From contig NZ_JAIEWN010000013.1 in assembly GCF_019599295.1 (NCBI RefSeq), positions 48,566-101,604 of the forward strand: a stretch of 53,039 bases of DNA. The letters are read 5' to 3'. This document shows, one piece after another, positions 7,505 to 17,084 of this stretch. The translations under genes were made by a program, and so were the position numbers. The stretch is from Oscillochloris sp. ZM17-4 (lineage in GTDB: Bacteria; Chloroflexota; Chloroflexia; Chloroflexales; Chloroflexaceae). Under the pieces are notes generated by a model. That model did no database searches and was not told the origin of the DNA. It worked only from the letters and a program-made list of their open reading frames with translations. How positions within the stretch are numbered: position 1 is the first letter of the stretch; every line of letters begins with the position of its first letter.

Positions 7505-9154
7505 CTACGCCTCGACGCGGTAGTTGCGCATCATCCCGGCGTCCTCGTGCTCCAGGTTGTGGCAGTGGTAGACGAAGGCCCCCGCGTGGTCGCGGAAAGC
7601 CATCAGCAGCCGCACGCGCTCGCCGGGCATCACCAGCACCGTATCCTTCCAGCCCTCATCCAGGTAGCCGTCCTTCACGCCCGCCCAGCCGGCCTGGAGC
7701 TCGGGCAGCACCGCGCGGCCGATCACCTGGAACTGCCCGCCGTGGATGTGGATCGGGTGGGCCATGCCCATCGCGTCCATCATCGCGCCCGGGTTCTGCT
7801 CGTTGATAATCTCCCAGACCTCCAGGGTGTCGAGCCTGACGATCTCCTCTGGCGCGACGGCGTTCATCTCGTAGCTGCGACCGTTGAGCTGCCACTGCAT
7901 GCCGTTCATGGTGAGGGCCACCGGGCGCGGGTTGTCTTTGTTCACCGCGTCCTCTCGCCGGTGGCGCGGGATGGTCGCGAGCCTGGCGGGCAGAGTCAGC
8001 GGCTCCGCCTCTTGGCGGGCGATGCGCACCCGCAGGATATCGAGGGCCGCGCCCAGCGCCGGCGCGCTGGCAGTGCCCGCCGTGCCGCCCATCCCGCCCA
8101 TGTTCCCGTGCTGCATGCCGCCCATCCCGCCCATCCCGCCAGCCTCGCCCGGCGCGCCCACCCCCTCCGCGCCTGCGAAGGGCTGGCTCACCAGGCGGAG
8201 CTCTGCGCCCAGCGGGCGGTCGCGGAAGTCGGCCCAGAGCTCGACCCGCTCGCCCGGCGCGAGCATCACGAAGGGCCGGCTGACGGGCGCCTCCAGCAGG
8301 CCGCCGTCGCTGGCGATCACGGTGAGCGGGGTGGCGTCATCCCAGGCCAGCTTGTAGATCCGGCTGTTCGAGCCGTTCAGCAGGCGCAGCCGGTAAGCGC
8401 GGGTGGCCAGATCGAGCGTGACATCCGGCGTGCCATTCACCAGCACCCGCTCGCCGAGGAAGCCCATCATCTGGCTCATCATGTCCAACCCGTAGACGAT
8501 CTGGTTCTGCGCGTCGAAGGCGCGGTCCTGGATGACCAGCGGGATGTCCTGGGCGCCGCTCGGCAGGCCGGCGGCCTGCTCCTCGGCGTCGCTGACCAGG
8601 AAGAGCCCGGCCATGCCCATCATGACCTGCCGGCCGGTCTTGCCGTGGGGGTGCGGGTGAAACCAGTAGGTGCCGGCCCGGTTGGCGACGGTGAACTCAT
8701 AGACGTAGCGCTCACCCGGCTTCACCGCATCGCTCGGGTGGCCGTCGACGGCGGCGGGCAGGTGCAGGCCGTGCCAGTGGATGATCGACTCCTGGTCGGG
8801 TTCGGGCAGGGCGTTCTCGAAGGTGATACGCACCTTCTGGCCGCTGCGGGCGCGGATGATCGGCCCCAGGTAGCTGCCGGGGATGGCCTGGGCCGCCGCC
8901 GGGTCGCCGGCGTGCACGGTGGCCTGGTAGCTCCAGACCGTGGTCTTCGGGCCGGGCAGGATCTGTACCTCGGTCGAGGCGGCGCGCATGGTCAGGTCGA
9001 GGTCGGGGGTGAAGGCCGGGCTTGCGGCGGGCTGGGCGGGCTCCAGCGTCGCCGGGAGCGCGCAGGCGCCCAGGGCACCCGCGCCACCCAGCGCCAGGGC
9101 CCCGGAGCCGGCCAGGCGCAGCAGGTCGCGGCGGGACATCGTTCGTCGCAGCAT
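7505..9154 (-). CDS. Multicopper oxidase, Tat-exported lipoprotein (CueO-like)
   Basis: 549 residues. The N-terminus has a twin-arginine signal (MSRRDLLRLAGSGALAL) ending in a lipobox LGAC at residues 28-31, so it is probably exported folded and lipid-anchored. All four copper-ligand motifs are present: HWHGLHLP (126-133), HPHPHG (about 168), HPIHIHGGQFQVI (about 455) and HCHNLEHEDAGMM near the C-terminus; the Met after the last motif is a plausible T1 axial ligand. A Met/Gly/His-rich insert (about residues 345-365, repeated GGM) resembles the Cu(I)-binding insert of CueO. This supports cuprous oxidase activity and copper tolerance. Upstream lies the CTTGA-type promoter at 9198-9253. Confidence 0.92.
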   Translation of the reverse strand: MLRRTMSRRDLLRLAGSGALALGGAGALGACALPATLEPAQPAASPAFTPDLDLTMRAASTEVQILPGPKTTVWSYQATVHAGDPAAAQAIPGSYLGPIIRARSGQKVRITFENALPEPDQESIIHWHGLHLPAAVDGHPSDAVKPGERYVYEFTVANRAGTYWFHPHPHGKTGRQVMMGMAGLFLVSDAEEQAAGLPSGAQDIPLVIQDRAFDAQNQIVYGLDMMSQMMGFLGERVLVNGTPDVTLDLATRAYRLRLLNGSNSRIYKLAWDDATPLTVIASDGGLLEAPVSRPFVMLAPGERVELWADFRDRPLGAELRLVSQPFAGAEGVGAPGEAGGMGGMGGMQHGNMGGMGGTAGTASAPALGAALDILRVRIARQEAEPLTLPARLATIPRHRREDAVNKDNPRPVALTMNGMQWQLNGRSYEMNAVAPEEIVRLDTLEVWEIINEQNPGAMMDAMGMAHPIHIHGGQFQVIGRAVLPELQAGWAGVKDGYLDEGWKDTVLVMPGERVRLLMAFRDHAGAFVYHCHNLEHEDAGMMRNYRVEA

Positions 9155-9197
9155 ATGGGCAGACTCCTCCTGGTGTCGATTCGATGGGTCACGCGAT

Positions 9198-9253
9198 AGT
9201 GTAGCGAGGGCAGATCAAGACCAGATGCGGCTCATGGTCAAGATCTGGTCAAG
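9198..9253 (-). promoter_or_regulatory. Response-regulator-type promoter of the multicopper oxidase
   Basis: Read on the minus strand: CTTGA (9253-9249), 6 bp, CTTGA (9242-9238), 18 bp, CTTGA (9219-9215), 11 bp, then the -10 hexamer TACACT (9203-9198). Start-to-start spacings are 11 and 23 bp, whole helical turns, and the -35 is replaced by the last repeat. That is typical of OmpR/PhoB-family activation. The same layout occurs at 13312-13367 and 15341-15396. It lies 44-99 bp upstream of the oxidase start. Confidence 0.75.
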
Positions 9254-9368
9254 CCGGGTGGGGCGCGTGGAGCGCGGCGGGCGCGACCTGCTCGCTGGCG
9301 CGGATGGCGACCCGCAGCTGGTTCTCGGGCGGGGTGAGCGGGCATGACGAGCCGTTGTTGGAGGCGTA

Positions 9369-9517
9369 CTAGTACTACAGTTGTAGTTCCTGCGACGTTA
9401 CTGCTGGCGACGGTCTGGAGGCGAAAATCCTAGCGCTGACGGGCGCTTTCCCTTGGTGTTGATCGGGCTTTTCGCTCTCCGGGCTGCTCATTTTTCGAAC
9501 TACAACTGTAGTACTAG
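9369..9517. repeat. 21-bp perfect inverted repeats, each a CopY/BlaI-like operator
   Basis: Positions 9369-9389 and 9497-9517 are exact reverse complements, separated by 107 bp. Each copy contains a near-palindrome ACTACA-NN-TGTAGT, whose core TACA-NN-TGTA (9376-9385 and 9501-9510) equals the cop box/BlaI-family operator consensus. It may be a pair of operators controlling this copper region or the ends of a MITE; no clear target-site duplication is seen. No BlaI/CopY repressor gene is in the window. Confidence 0.6.
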
Positions 9518-9586
9518 GGGCGGAAGGGCGGACGTGTACGCATGCGCATGCTCCAGGCGTCGTGTCGCGAGGTGAGGTACGACCAG

Positions 9587-11362
<1,776 letters not shown>

Positions 11363-11447
11363 ATTGAGCACGCGCCGGCGCAGCGAGGAGGAGGCGCAGG
11401 CGTCAGAGTGGATCTCCGACAGGCACGCGCTCCATGCTCTCCAGCGG

Positions 11448-11480
11448 TTGACACCGGCCACACTCGTTGTATGATACAAC
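11448..11480 (+). promoter_or_regulatory. Sigma70-type promoter with palindromic operator for marR
   Basis: TTGACA (11448-11453), a 16-bp spacer and TATGAT (11470-11475). The -10 lies inside a perfect 15-bp inverted repeat GTTGTAT-G-ATACAAC (11466-11480), a typical MarR-type operator position for autorepression. The predicted transcription start (about 11482) is only a few bases before the likely GTG start codon at 11485, so the mRNA would be leaderless or nearly so. Confidence 0.7.
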
Positions 11481-11484
11481 TATT

Positions 11485-11952
11485 GTGAGCGCCGCAGCAT
11501 ACAGCCAGCCACCACCGACGGCCGACCCCACCGACGATCTCCAAGAGCAGATGATCGCGCTGGTGCGCGCCTTCGGGCTGCACCAGGGCGACCAGACACC
11601 CTGCGGCACGCCGGTGAGTGTGGCCGAGGCCCACGCGCTTCTCGAGCTCTCGCGCCATGAACCGATGGCCCAGCGCGACCTGGCCGCCTGGCTGCGGCTG
11701 GAGAAGAGCACGGTCAGCCGGCTGGTGGCTCAGCTGGAGCAGCGCGGCTGGCTGGGGCGGGCGCGGGACAATAGCGACAGGCGGGTGCTGCTCCTGTCGC
11801 TGACCGCCGATGGGCGGCGGATCGCCGGCGAGCTCGCCGCCGCGCGCCGCGCGCGCTTCGCGCGGCTGCTCGCCGCCATTCCTGCTGCGCAGCGTGACGC
11901 CGTCACGCTGGCACTAACAACCCTTGTGGAGGCCATTGATGCAAGCGTCTAA
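11485..11952 (+). CDS. MarR-family transcriptional regulator
   Basis: About 155 residues from GTG 11485; an in-frame TTG at 11467 lies inside the promoter, and an ATG at 11550 would give 134 residues. The winged helix-turn-helix is clear: AEAHALLELSRHEPMAQRDL, then the recognition region KSTVSRLVAQLEQRGWLGR, then the wing DNSDRRVLLLSLTADG. It is divergent from the copper ATPase and ends 14 bp inside the next gene. The palindrome over its own -10 suggests autoregulation, and possibly control of the ATPase. The inducer is unknown; copper or redox signals would fit the neighbourhood. Confidence 0.87.
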   Translation: MSAAAYSQPPPTADPTDDLQEQMIALVRAFGLHQGDQTPCGTPVSVAEAHALLELSRHEPMAQRDLAAWLRLEKSTVSRLVAQLEQRGWLGRARDNSDRRVLLLSLTADGRRIAGELAAARRARFARLLAAIPAAQRDAVTLALTTLVEAIDASV

Positions 11953-12469
11953 TCTCGCGCGCCGCACGCCTGTCGCCCTCATGCTTGCCGCCGTGGCGGC
12001 GTTGGTCGCGCTCGCGCTGGGCGGCTGGTACTGGTTCACGGTTCACGCCTCCACGGCGCGCCAGGCCGAGGTCGCCGCGCGCGGGGCGCAGGTGATGCCC
12101 TTCGACCTCGCGCGGACGACCCACGTCTTCACCGATCAGCCCGACGGCGGGATTCAGCAGGTGGTGGCCGACGACCCTGCGGACAGCGCACAGATCGCGC
12201 TCATCCGCAGCCACCTGCAGGCGGAGGCGGTGAAATTTCAGCAGGGCGACTTCAACGACCCCATGGCCATTCATGGGATGACGATGCCTGGGCTGGCGGA
12301 GCTGCGGCAGGGCTACGCACAGATTGTAGTCGCCTATGCCGAGCTGCCGGACGGCGCCCAGATCCGCTACACGACGAGCGAGCCGACGATGATCACCGCG
12401 CTGCACACATGGTTCGCGGCCCAGCGCAGCGACCATGGCGTCCACATGATGGATCACAGTGGGAACTGA
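11939..12469 (+). CDS. Membrane-anchored protein of unknown function
   Basis: 176 residues from ATG 11939, chosen because GGAGG lies six bases upstream; it overlaps the marR stop and is coupled to it. One N-terminal membrane anchor (about residues 12-36) is followed by an exterior domain. The stretches VMPFDLARTTHVF, ADDPADSAQIALIRSHL and GDFNDPMAIHGMTMPGLAEL belong to a conserved family often mislabelled aspartate carbamoyltransferase; no such activity is supported. The C-terminus is His/Met-rich (SDHGVHMMDHSGN), as in metal-responsive periplasmic proteins. Context suggests a role with copper, which is inference. Confidence 0.7.
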   Translation: MQASNLARRTPVALMLAAVAALVALALGGWYWFTVHASTARQAEVAARGAQVMPFDLARTTHVFTDQPDGGIQQVVADDPADSAQIALIRSHLQAEAVKFQQGDFNDPMAIHGMTMPGLAELRQGYAQIVVAYAELPDGAQIRYTTSEPTMITALHTWFAAQRSDHGVHMMDHSGN

Positions 12470-12488
12470 GCCAGGATAAGCGCGATGA

Positions 12489-13211
12489 TCACGCCAGGTC
12501 GTCTGTGGTCGTCGTCGGAATCGCCGGCTGACGTGCCACCCGCATCCGGCGGCGCCATACCACCAGTCCCGCGATCTGCCCACCGACGATGACGGCGATG
12601 ATGCCGACAACCAGGAACAGATAGGTCTGCGCTCGCTCATCAGTCGGGATAAAGACGATTGCGTGGAGCGTGATCAGTCCGAGCAGCACATAGTTCAGCC
12701 GCTGGAGCAATTTCCAGCGCCTGCGGCCGAGGTTTCGCAGCGCGCGGTCATTGGAGATCGTCAGGAGCAATGCGACGATCAGGATGCTGCCGAGCCCAAG
12801 GTAACTGGCCTGGCCGAAGCTGTCGAGCCGCAGCGGGATAGTGCCGCTACCATCCCAGAAGAACTTCCAGGGCTCCCAGGGATAGTGCCACTGGAGCCCG
12901 AAGAGCATATGGGCTACGCTTACCAGGCCAGCCCAGATCCCGACGTCGCGGCGCAGATCGTTCGAGAGCGGGTTGGGTCGCCGGCGCAGCAGGTTGAGCG
13001 GCCCGATCAGCAATGTGACTCCGATCAGGATCAGGCCGAGGTAGGCGCTCGCCACCACCAGCCGCTCCAGCTTGCCGCCATCAGGGTGGAGCACGAGGTC
13101 GATAGCGATCATCGCCATCCCGCTCAGCAGGCCAAGTGGCACATAGTGACGGATAAGCCGGCGCTGTAGACGAAGGGCTTTGGCAGATCGGATAGCTGCA
13201 GATCGGGGCAT
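12489..13211 (-). CDS. Ferric-reductase-like / MsrQ-like heme membrane protein
   Basis: 240 residues from ATG 13211, chosen because AGGAG lies seven to eight bases upstream. It has about six transmembrane segments. Conserved histidines suited to bind heme b occur in VSVAHMLFGLQWHY (about residue 100) and LGLITLHAIVF (about residue 180), the pattern of the ferric-reductase-like transmembrane domain. Such proteins pass electrons across the membrane, for example to a periplasmic methionine-sulfoxide reductase. No FAD/NAD domain and no MsrP partner gene is present nearby. Its promoter carries the CTTGA array at 13312-13367, shared with the oxidase and cytochrome operons. Confidence 0.72.
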   Translation of the reverse strand: MPRSAAIRSAKALRLQRRLIRHYVPLGLLSGMAMIAIDLVLHPDGGKLERLVVASAYLGLILIGVTLLIGPLNLLRRRPNPLSNDLRRDVGIWAGLVSVAHMLFGLQWHYPWEPWKFFWDGSGTIPLRLDSFGQASYLGLGSILIVALLLTISNDRALRNLGRRRWKLLQRLNYVLLGLITLHAIVFIPTDERAQTYLFLVVGIIAVIVGGQIAGLVVWRRRMRVARQPAIPTTTTDDLA

Positions 13212-13311
13212 GCGTTCGATCTCCTCTGTGGTTCGCTGTAGCGATTCCTTACCTATCATATGCGGAGTGCGCAACCAAGCGCCTCACGAGCAGAGCGCTT
13301 CTTCCACAGGC

Positions 13312-13367
13312 AGTGTATCGCGACACGCTCAAGATCTGATGCGCGCAATCATCAAGATCTGATCAAG
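13312..13367 (-). promoter_or_regulatory. Response-regulator-type promoter of the ferric-reductase-like gene
   Basis: On the minus strand: CTTGA (13367-13363), N6, CTTGA (13356-13352), N18, CTTGA (13333-13329), N11, TACACT (13317-13312). The geometry is base-for-base that of 9198-9253. It points away from the response-regulator gene at 13468, so it serves the gene starting at 13211, although binding could also affect the divergent regulator operon. Confidence 0.75.
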
Positions 13368-13467
13368 CTGCATGCGAGTTGACGGAGGGCCGGTTCGCAA
13401 CCATCATGCATCGATGCGAACGGTTTCAGATCGCCAACCAGGATTGGCGCGCAGTGAGGAAGACACG

Positions 13468-14172
13468 ATGAGCGCTGCCCCGACCGTGCTCGTGGTTGAT
13501 GATGAGGCCCGGCTGCGCGAGCTGGTGCGCGGCTACCTGGAGCAGGCCGGATTCCAGGTGACGCTCGCCGACAATGGGCTGCGCGCCCTGGAGCTCGCGC
13601 GTCGCCAGCCGCCCGACCTGGTGGTGCTCGACCTGATGCTGCCCGGCATCGATGGGCTGGAGGTCTGCCGCCAGCTGCGCAGCTTCTCCGACGCCTATGT
13701 GCTCATGCTCACCGCCAGGGCGGAGGAGATCGACCGGGTGATCGGCCTGGAGGTGGGCGCCGACGACTATCTGACCAAGCCCTTCTCGCCGCGCGAGCTG
13801 GTGGCCCGCGTGCGGGCGATACTGCGCCGGCCGCGCACGAGCCCGACGGGCGAACCAGCCGCGCCCCCGACACTCCGCTTTGGCCCGCTGACCATCGACC
13901 ACGCCCGCCACGAGGCGCGCCTCGCCGGCGCGCCGCTGGCGCTGACCAGCCTGGAGTACGACCTGCTGGCCGCGCTGGCCGCCCACCCTGGCCGGGCCTT
14001 CACCCGCGCCCAGCTGCTCGACCGGGTCTGGGGCGACGACTACTTTGGCGACGACCACGTGGTCGATGTCCATATCGCTAACCTGCGCAAGAAGCTCGGC
14101 GACGACCCGGCCCAGCCGCAGTTCATCGCCACGGTGCGCGGGGTCGGCTACCGCTTCGTGGAGCCGCAGTGA
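13468..14172 (+). CDS. OmpR/PhoB-family response regulator
   Basis: 234 residues from ATG 13468, with GAGGA 10 bases upstream. Receiver domain 1-120: acidic pair DD at 11-12, phospho-acceptor Asp55 in VVLDLMLPG, Thr82 and Lys104 (YLTKPF). The C-terminal winged-helix domain (about 140-230) ends with the canonical VRGVGYRF. It overlaps the histidine kinase by four bases (GTGA). It is the best candidate to bind the CTTGA direct repeats found upstream of the oxidase, the ferric-reductase-like gene and the SHOCT/cytochrome genes, since OmpR-family dimers bind direct repeats one helical turn apart. That link is inference. Confidence 0.93.
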   Translation: MSAAPTVLVVDDEARLRELVRGYLEQAGFQVTLADNGLRALELARRQPPDLVVLDLMLPGIDGLEVCRQLRSFSDAYVLMLTARAEEIDRVIGLEVGADDYLTKPFSPRELVARVRAILRRPRTSPTGEPAAPPTLRFGPLTIDHARHEARLAGAPLALTSLEYDLLAALAAHPGRAFTRAQLLDRVWGDDYFGDDHVVDVHIANLRKKLGDDPAQPQFIATVRGVGYRFVEPQ

Positions 14173-15356
14173 GCCCGCGCCGCCGCGCGGGCCTGCGCGC
14201 CCGGCTGTTCCTGGCCCACCTGCTGGTGATCGTCGCCGGGATGGCGACCCTGCTGCTGGTGACGCTGCTGATCGCGCCCTCGCTCCACGACCGGCTGATG
14301 GTCGCGCTGCTCGGTGCCGATGCGCCGACGGCGGCCGACCCGGGCATGGCCGCGATGGCCCAGGCCACCAACGCGGTCTTCCAGACGGCAATGATCGAGG
14401 CCCTGCTGCTCAGCGGCGGCGCGGCCTGCCTGGTGGCCGCCGCGGTGAGCCTGCTGGTCTCCAGCCGGATCGTCACGCCGATCGAGCGGCTGCTGATGGC
14501 GAGCCGGCGCATCGCCGGCGGCCACTACGCCGAGCGCGTCCCTGCCGAGGGCCGCGACGAGCTGGCCGCCCTGGCGCTCCAGTTCAACACCATGGCCGGC
14601 GCCCTGGAGGACGCCGAGCGCCGGAGGGTTACCCTGATCGGCGACGTGGCCCACGAGCTGCGCACGCCGCTGGCCACGATCGCGGCCCAGGCCGAGGGCG
14701 CCCTCGACGGGGTGGTGGTGCCGGACGACGCTGCCTGGGCGCTCATCCTCGACGAGGCCGGCCGGCTCCAGCGGCTGGTGGCCGACCTGCAGGCGCTCTC
14801 GCGGGCCGAGGCCAGGCAGCTGCCCCTGCACCTGGCGCCGATCGCGCCGGGGGCGCTGGCCGAGCGCGCGGTCGCCCGGCTGGCCACGCAGTTCGCCGAG
14901 AAGGGCGTGGCGCTGACTACCGTGGTCGCCCCGGGACTGCCCGCCGTCACAGCCGACGCCGACCGCATGGCCCAGGTGCTGATCAACCTGCTCGGCAACG
15001 CGCTCCAGCACACCCCAGCCGATGGCGCGGTCGCGCTGCGCGTGATGAAGGAAGTGACTCCGGACGGCGCGCACTCCATTCTTTATCCTGCATCCTGCAT
15101 CCTGTTCGAGGTAGCCGACAGCGGAGCGGGGATCGCGCCGGAGCACATCCCGCACCTCTTCGAGCGCTTCTACCGGGTAGACAAAGCCCGCGCGCGGGCC
15201 ACCGGCGGCAGCGGGATCGGCCTGACAATCAGCAAGGCGCTGGTCGCGGCCCACGGCGGCCAGATCTGGGCCGCGAGCGCCGGCCCCGGCAAGGGATCGA
15301 CCTTCACCTTCACCCTGCCGGTGGCCGAGCGGGCCGAACGCTTGACCAAATCTTGA
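14169..15356 (+). CDS. Two-component sensor histidine kinase
   Basis: 395 residues from GTG 14169, overlapping the regulator stop. TM1 is about residues 14-36 and TM2 about 76-98, with a short 38-residue exterior loop that contains several Met residues. HAMP domain 98-150. H-box DVAHELRTPL with His162. N box (NLLGNALQH), G1 (VADSGAGIAPEH), F (FERFYRVD) and G2 (GGSGIGLTIS) are all present. An unusual insert of about 15 residues before G1 (DGAHSILYPASCIL) is encoded by heptamer repeats (TCCTGCA) and looks like a repeat element that entered the ATPase domain in frame. The small sensor domain suggests metal or envelope sensing. Confidence 0.92.
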   Translation: MSPRRRAGLRARLFLAHLLVIVAGMATLLLVTLLIAPSLHDRLMVALLGADAPTAADPGMAAMAQATNAVFQTAMIEALLLSGGAACLVAAAVSLLVSSRIVTPIERLLMASRRIAGGHYAERVPAEGRDELAALALQFNTMAGALEDAERRRVTLIGDVAHELRTPLATIAAQAEGALDGVVVPDDAAWALILDEAGRLQRLVADLQALSRAEARQLPLHLAPIAPGALAERAVARLATQFAEKGVALTTVVAPGLPAVTADADRMAQVLINLLGNALQHTPADGAVALRVMKEVTPDGAHSILYPASCILFEVADSGAGIAPEHIPHLFERFYRVDKARARATGGSGIGLTISKALVAAHGGQIWAASAGPGKGSTFTFTLPVAERAERLTKS

Positions 15357-15396
15357 TGCGTGCGCGCACGTTCCCTTGACCCACGACGGCTATACT
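15341..15396 (+). promoter_or_regulatory. Response-regulator-type promoter of the SHOCT/cytochrome operon
   Basis: CTTGA (15341-15345), N6, CTTGA (15352-15356), N18, CTTGA (15375-15379), N11, TATACT (15391-15396). It is identical in spacing to the two sites at 9198-9253 and 13312-13367, and ends 52 bp before the ATG at 15449. The first two repeats overlap the last codons of the kinase gene. Confidence 0.75.
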
Positions 15397-15448
15397 GCGC
15401 ATCAGCCGGACGCATCGCACGCCCGGATGCACGGAAAGAGGGATCGCC

Positions 15449-15691
15449 ATGATGTACGGATACGATATGTTTGGCGGGATGGGCTGGCTTGGGATGATCA
15501 TGATGCTGTTGATCTGGGTCGGCGTGATCGCCCTGGTGGTCTGGGGGCTGTCGGGCCTGTTCCCGCGCAGCCGCACAGCCGAGCCCGACGCGCTGGCCAT
15601 CCTGCGCCGACGCTACGCCAGCGGCGAGATCAGCCGCGAGGAGTACCTCCAGGCGGCCGAGACCCTCCAGGCGCCGGGCGTCGTGCGCTAG
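15449..15691 (+). CDS. SHOCT-domain small membrane protein
   Basis: 80 residues. Met-rich N-terminus ([13 protein letters not shown]), one transmembrane helix (about 13-38), then a cytosolic SHOCT motif: [20 protein letters not shown]. The length and layout match the common one-TM SHOCT proteins, whose role is thought to be oligomerisation or membrane tethering. Upstream is GGAAAGAGGGATCGCC, with AGAGGG as ribosome-binding site. It is the first gene behind the CTTGA promoter and is followed by the cytochrome gene 97 bp later. Function unknown; metal-stress context is inferred from the shared promoter. Confidence 0.85.
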   Translation: MMYGYDMFGGMGWLGMIMMLLIWVGVIALVVWGLSGLFPRSRTAEPDALAILRRRYASGEISREEYLQAAETLQAPGVVR

Positions 15692-15788
15692 CGCGGCAGC
15701 GGGCGCACCCGCGATGGCCCTGAGGTTTGACGGTCCACGCACCAGCGGGGCGGTATCACCCGCACCCAAGCGAGAAATGAAGGAGCCC

Positions 15789-16274
15789 ATGGGACGAACC
15801 ACCGCACGCGGCGGCCGCCGGCTGTCGCAGCGCATGATCGGCTTCGCCGCCGTTGGCCTGCTGCTGGCCGGGGCGCTCATCGGCAATGTGCTGGCGAACC
15901 GCCCGGCCGGCGGCCCCAGCGGGGTGGCGGCGTCTGGCGACGGACGGGCGCTGTATGTGACCTACTGCGCGAGCTGCCACGGCATCAACCTGGAGGGTCA
16001 GCCGAACTGGAAGCAGCCGCTGGCCAGCGGGACCATGCCCGCGCCGCCCCATGACGCGAGCGGTCACACTTGGCACCACGCCGACGACATGCTCTTCCAG
16101 ATCACGAAGGCCGGCGGACAGAGCGTCGCCTCGCCGGGCTATGTCAGCGGCATGCCGGCCTTCGGCAATCAGCTCAGCGACGCGCAGATCGGGGCGGTGC
16201 TCACCTACATCAAGAGCACATGGCCTCCCGAGATCCAGTCCGCGCAGCGGCAGGTGACGCAGCAGAGCCGTTAG
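15789..16274 (+). CDS. Membrane-anchored c-type cytochrome (monoheme)
   Basis: 161 residues from ATG 15789, preferred over ATG 15777 because AAGGAG lies four bases upstream of it. An uncleaved or cleavable N-terminal helix (about 17-37) is followed by a cytochrome c domain with the heme motif CASCH (about residues 59-63). The axial Met is probably in [22 protein letters not shown]. It is extracytoplasmic and would transfer electrons in the envelope. It probably shares a transcript with the SHOCT gene. It could be the electron acceptor for the nearby multicopper oxidase or ferric-reductase-like protein; that pairing is inference. Confidence 0.87.
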   Translation: MGRTTARGGRRLSQRMIGFAAVGLLLAGALIGNVLANRPAGGPSGVAASGDGRALYVTYCASCHGINLEGQPNWKQPLASGTMPAPPHDASGHTWHHADDMLFQITKAGGQSVASPGYVSGMPAFGNQLSDAQIGAVLTYIKSTWPPEIQSAQRQVTQQSR

Positions 16275-16433
16275 CCGCCGCCATCATTTGGTACGACGCC
16301 GTACGCATGATCGAGGGCTGCACCGCGTGCTACGCCACCCACGCCGCGCCAAAATCATCAGCTTCAACGACCTGCCGGCCTCTTGTGGGGTGAGACAGCG
16401 TGCATCTCCCAGCGACGCCGGGATCATCCCTGG

Positions 16434-16477
16434 CTTCAGCTTCGCTTCATGCTGGCTTCATAGCGCCCCGCTATCCT
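16434..16477 (+). promoter_or_regulatory. CTTCA direct-repeat promoter of the PepSY gene
   Basis: CTTCA at 16434-16438, 16445-16449 and 16456-16460 (11-bp period), then 11 bp to TATCCT (16472-16477). The distance to the -10 equals that in the three CTTGA promoters, but the repeat is CTTCA and the second gap is 11 rather than 23 bp. This fits an OmpR-family activator of related or different specificity. The ATG at 16530 lies 53 bp downstream. Confidence 0.65.
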
Positions 16478-16529
16478 GAGGGCACATCGCTCGTTGTGAG
16501 CAATGGGAACTACGGATAAGGAGTACGCT

Positions 16530-17084
16530 ATGCAGCGATGGATCCGCATCTTCGCACCAGCCCTGGCACTGGCCGTGGTGCTCACGGTTGGCCTGGCCGC
16601 ACTCGGCAGCAACCGGGCGAGCGCCCACCAGGCCACATTAGCCGCCGCCCCGGCTCAGGCTCAAGCTCAGCCACAGCCGCCGGCCGCCACCGTGGAGCCG
16701 TCCGGCGGCCCCGACACCGATACGGTCGAGCAGCAGGACGGCCCGCAGGACACAGCCGACGGCCCCGAGGCCGCTGAGGCAGGCGGCGCCGACAACGAGG
16801 CCGCCGACGCTGCGGCCCTGGCTGGCAAGGCCGCGATCAGTGAGCAGCAGGCCCGCGATGCTGCGCTCGCCGCCAACCCCGGCGCGACGGTGACCACGGT
16901 GTCGCTCGATGACGAGAACGGCACCGTCGTCTACAGCGTCGAGCTGAGCAGCGGCGCGGACGTCAAGTGGCTCAGGCCTGGCCGGCGCAGGCCGGGCAGC
17001 GCAGCCCGCCACGGCGGTCGAGGGCCAGGGTGTAGGTTGGCTGTCCACAGCTGGGGCAGTCCAGCGCGTCGGTCTTCTCGGTGA
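16530..17084 (+). CDS. PepSY-domain secreted protein, 3' end disrupted
   Basis: ATG 16530 has GGAG eight bases upstream. A signal peptide ends near ASAHQA (residue 33). Then follow a low-complexity Ala/Pro/Gln/Asp linker (about 34-105) and a PepSY domain (AAISEQQARDAALAANPGAT … TVVYSVELSSGADVK). PepSY proteins usually finish with a short strand such as VDAGNG after this point. Here homology stops at about 16968 and the frame runs on into sequence antisense to the next gene, ending 113 bp inside it. The protein has thus lost its last strand or gained a spurious tail. Upstream CTTCA repeats suggest control by a two-component system. Confidence 0.72.
   Translation: MQRWIRIFAPALALAVVLTVGLAALGSNRASAHQATLAAAPAQAQAQPQPPAATVEPSGGPDTDTVEQQDGPQDTADGPEAAEAGGADNEAADAAALAGKAAISEQQARDAALAANPGATVTTVSLDDENGTVVYSVELSSGADVKWLRPGRRRPGSAARHGGRGPGCRLAVHSWGSPARRSSR

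Larger units (their letters stand above)
9155..9586. other. 432-bp regulatory and repeat region
   Basis: No convincing gene lies here. The segment nearest the oxidase carries its promoter (9198-9253). The distal part contains a 149-bp unit bounded by 21-bp inverted repeats (9369-9517). The stretch 9257-9350 on the plus strand stays open but has no start signal or recognisable product. Confidence 0.5.

Noticed and set aside
15376-15396. Classical TTGACC/TATACT sigma70 promoter before the SHOCT gene
   Set aside because: The spacer is only 9 bp; TTGAC is part of the regulator repeat, not a -35.
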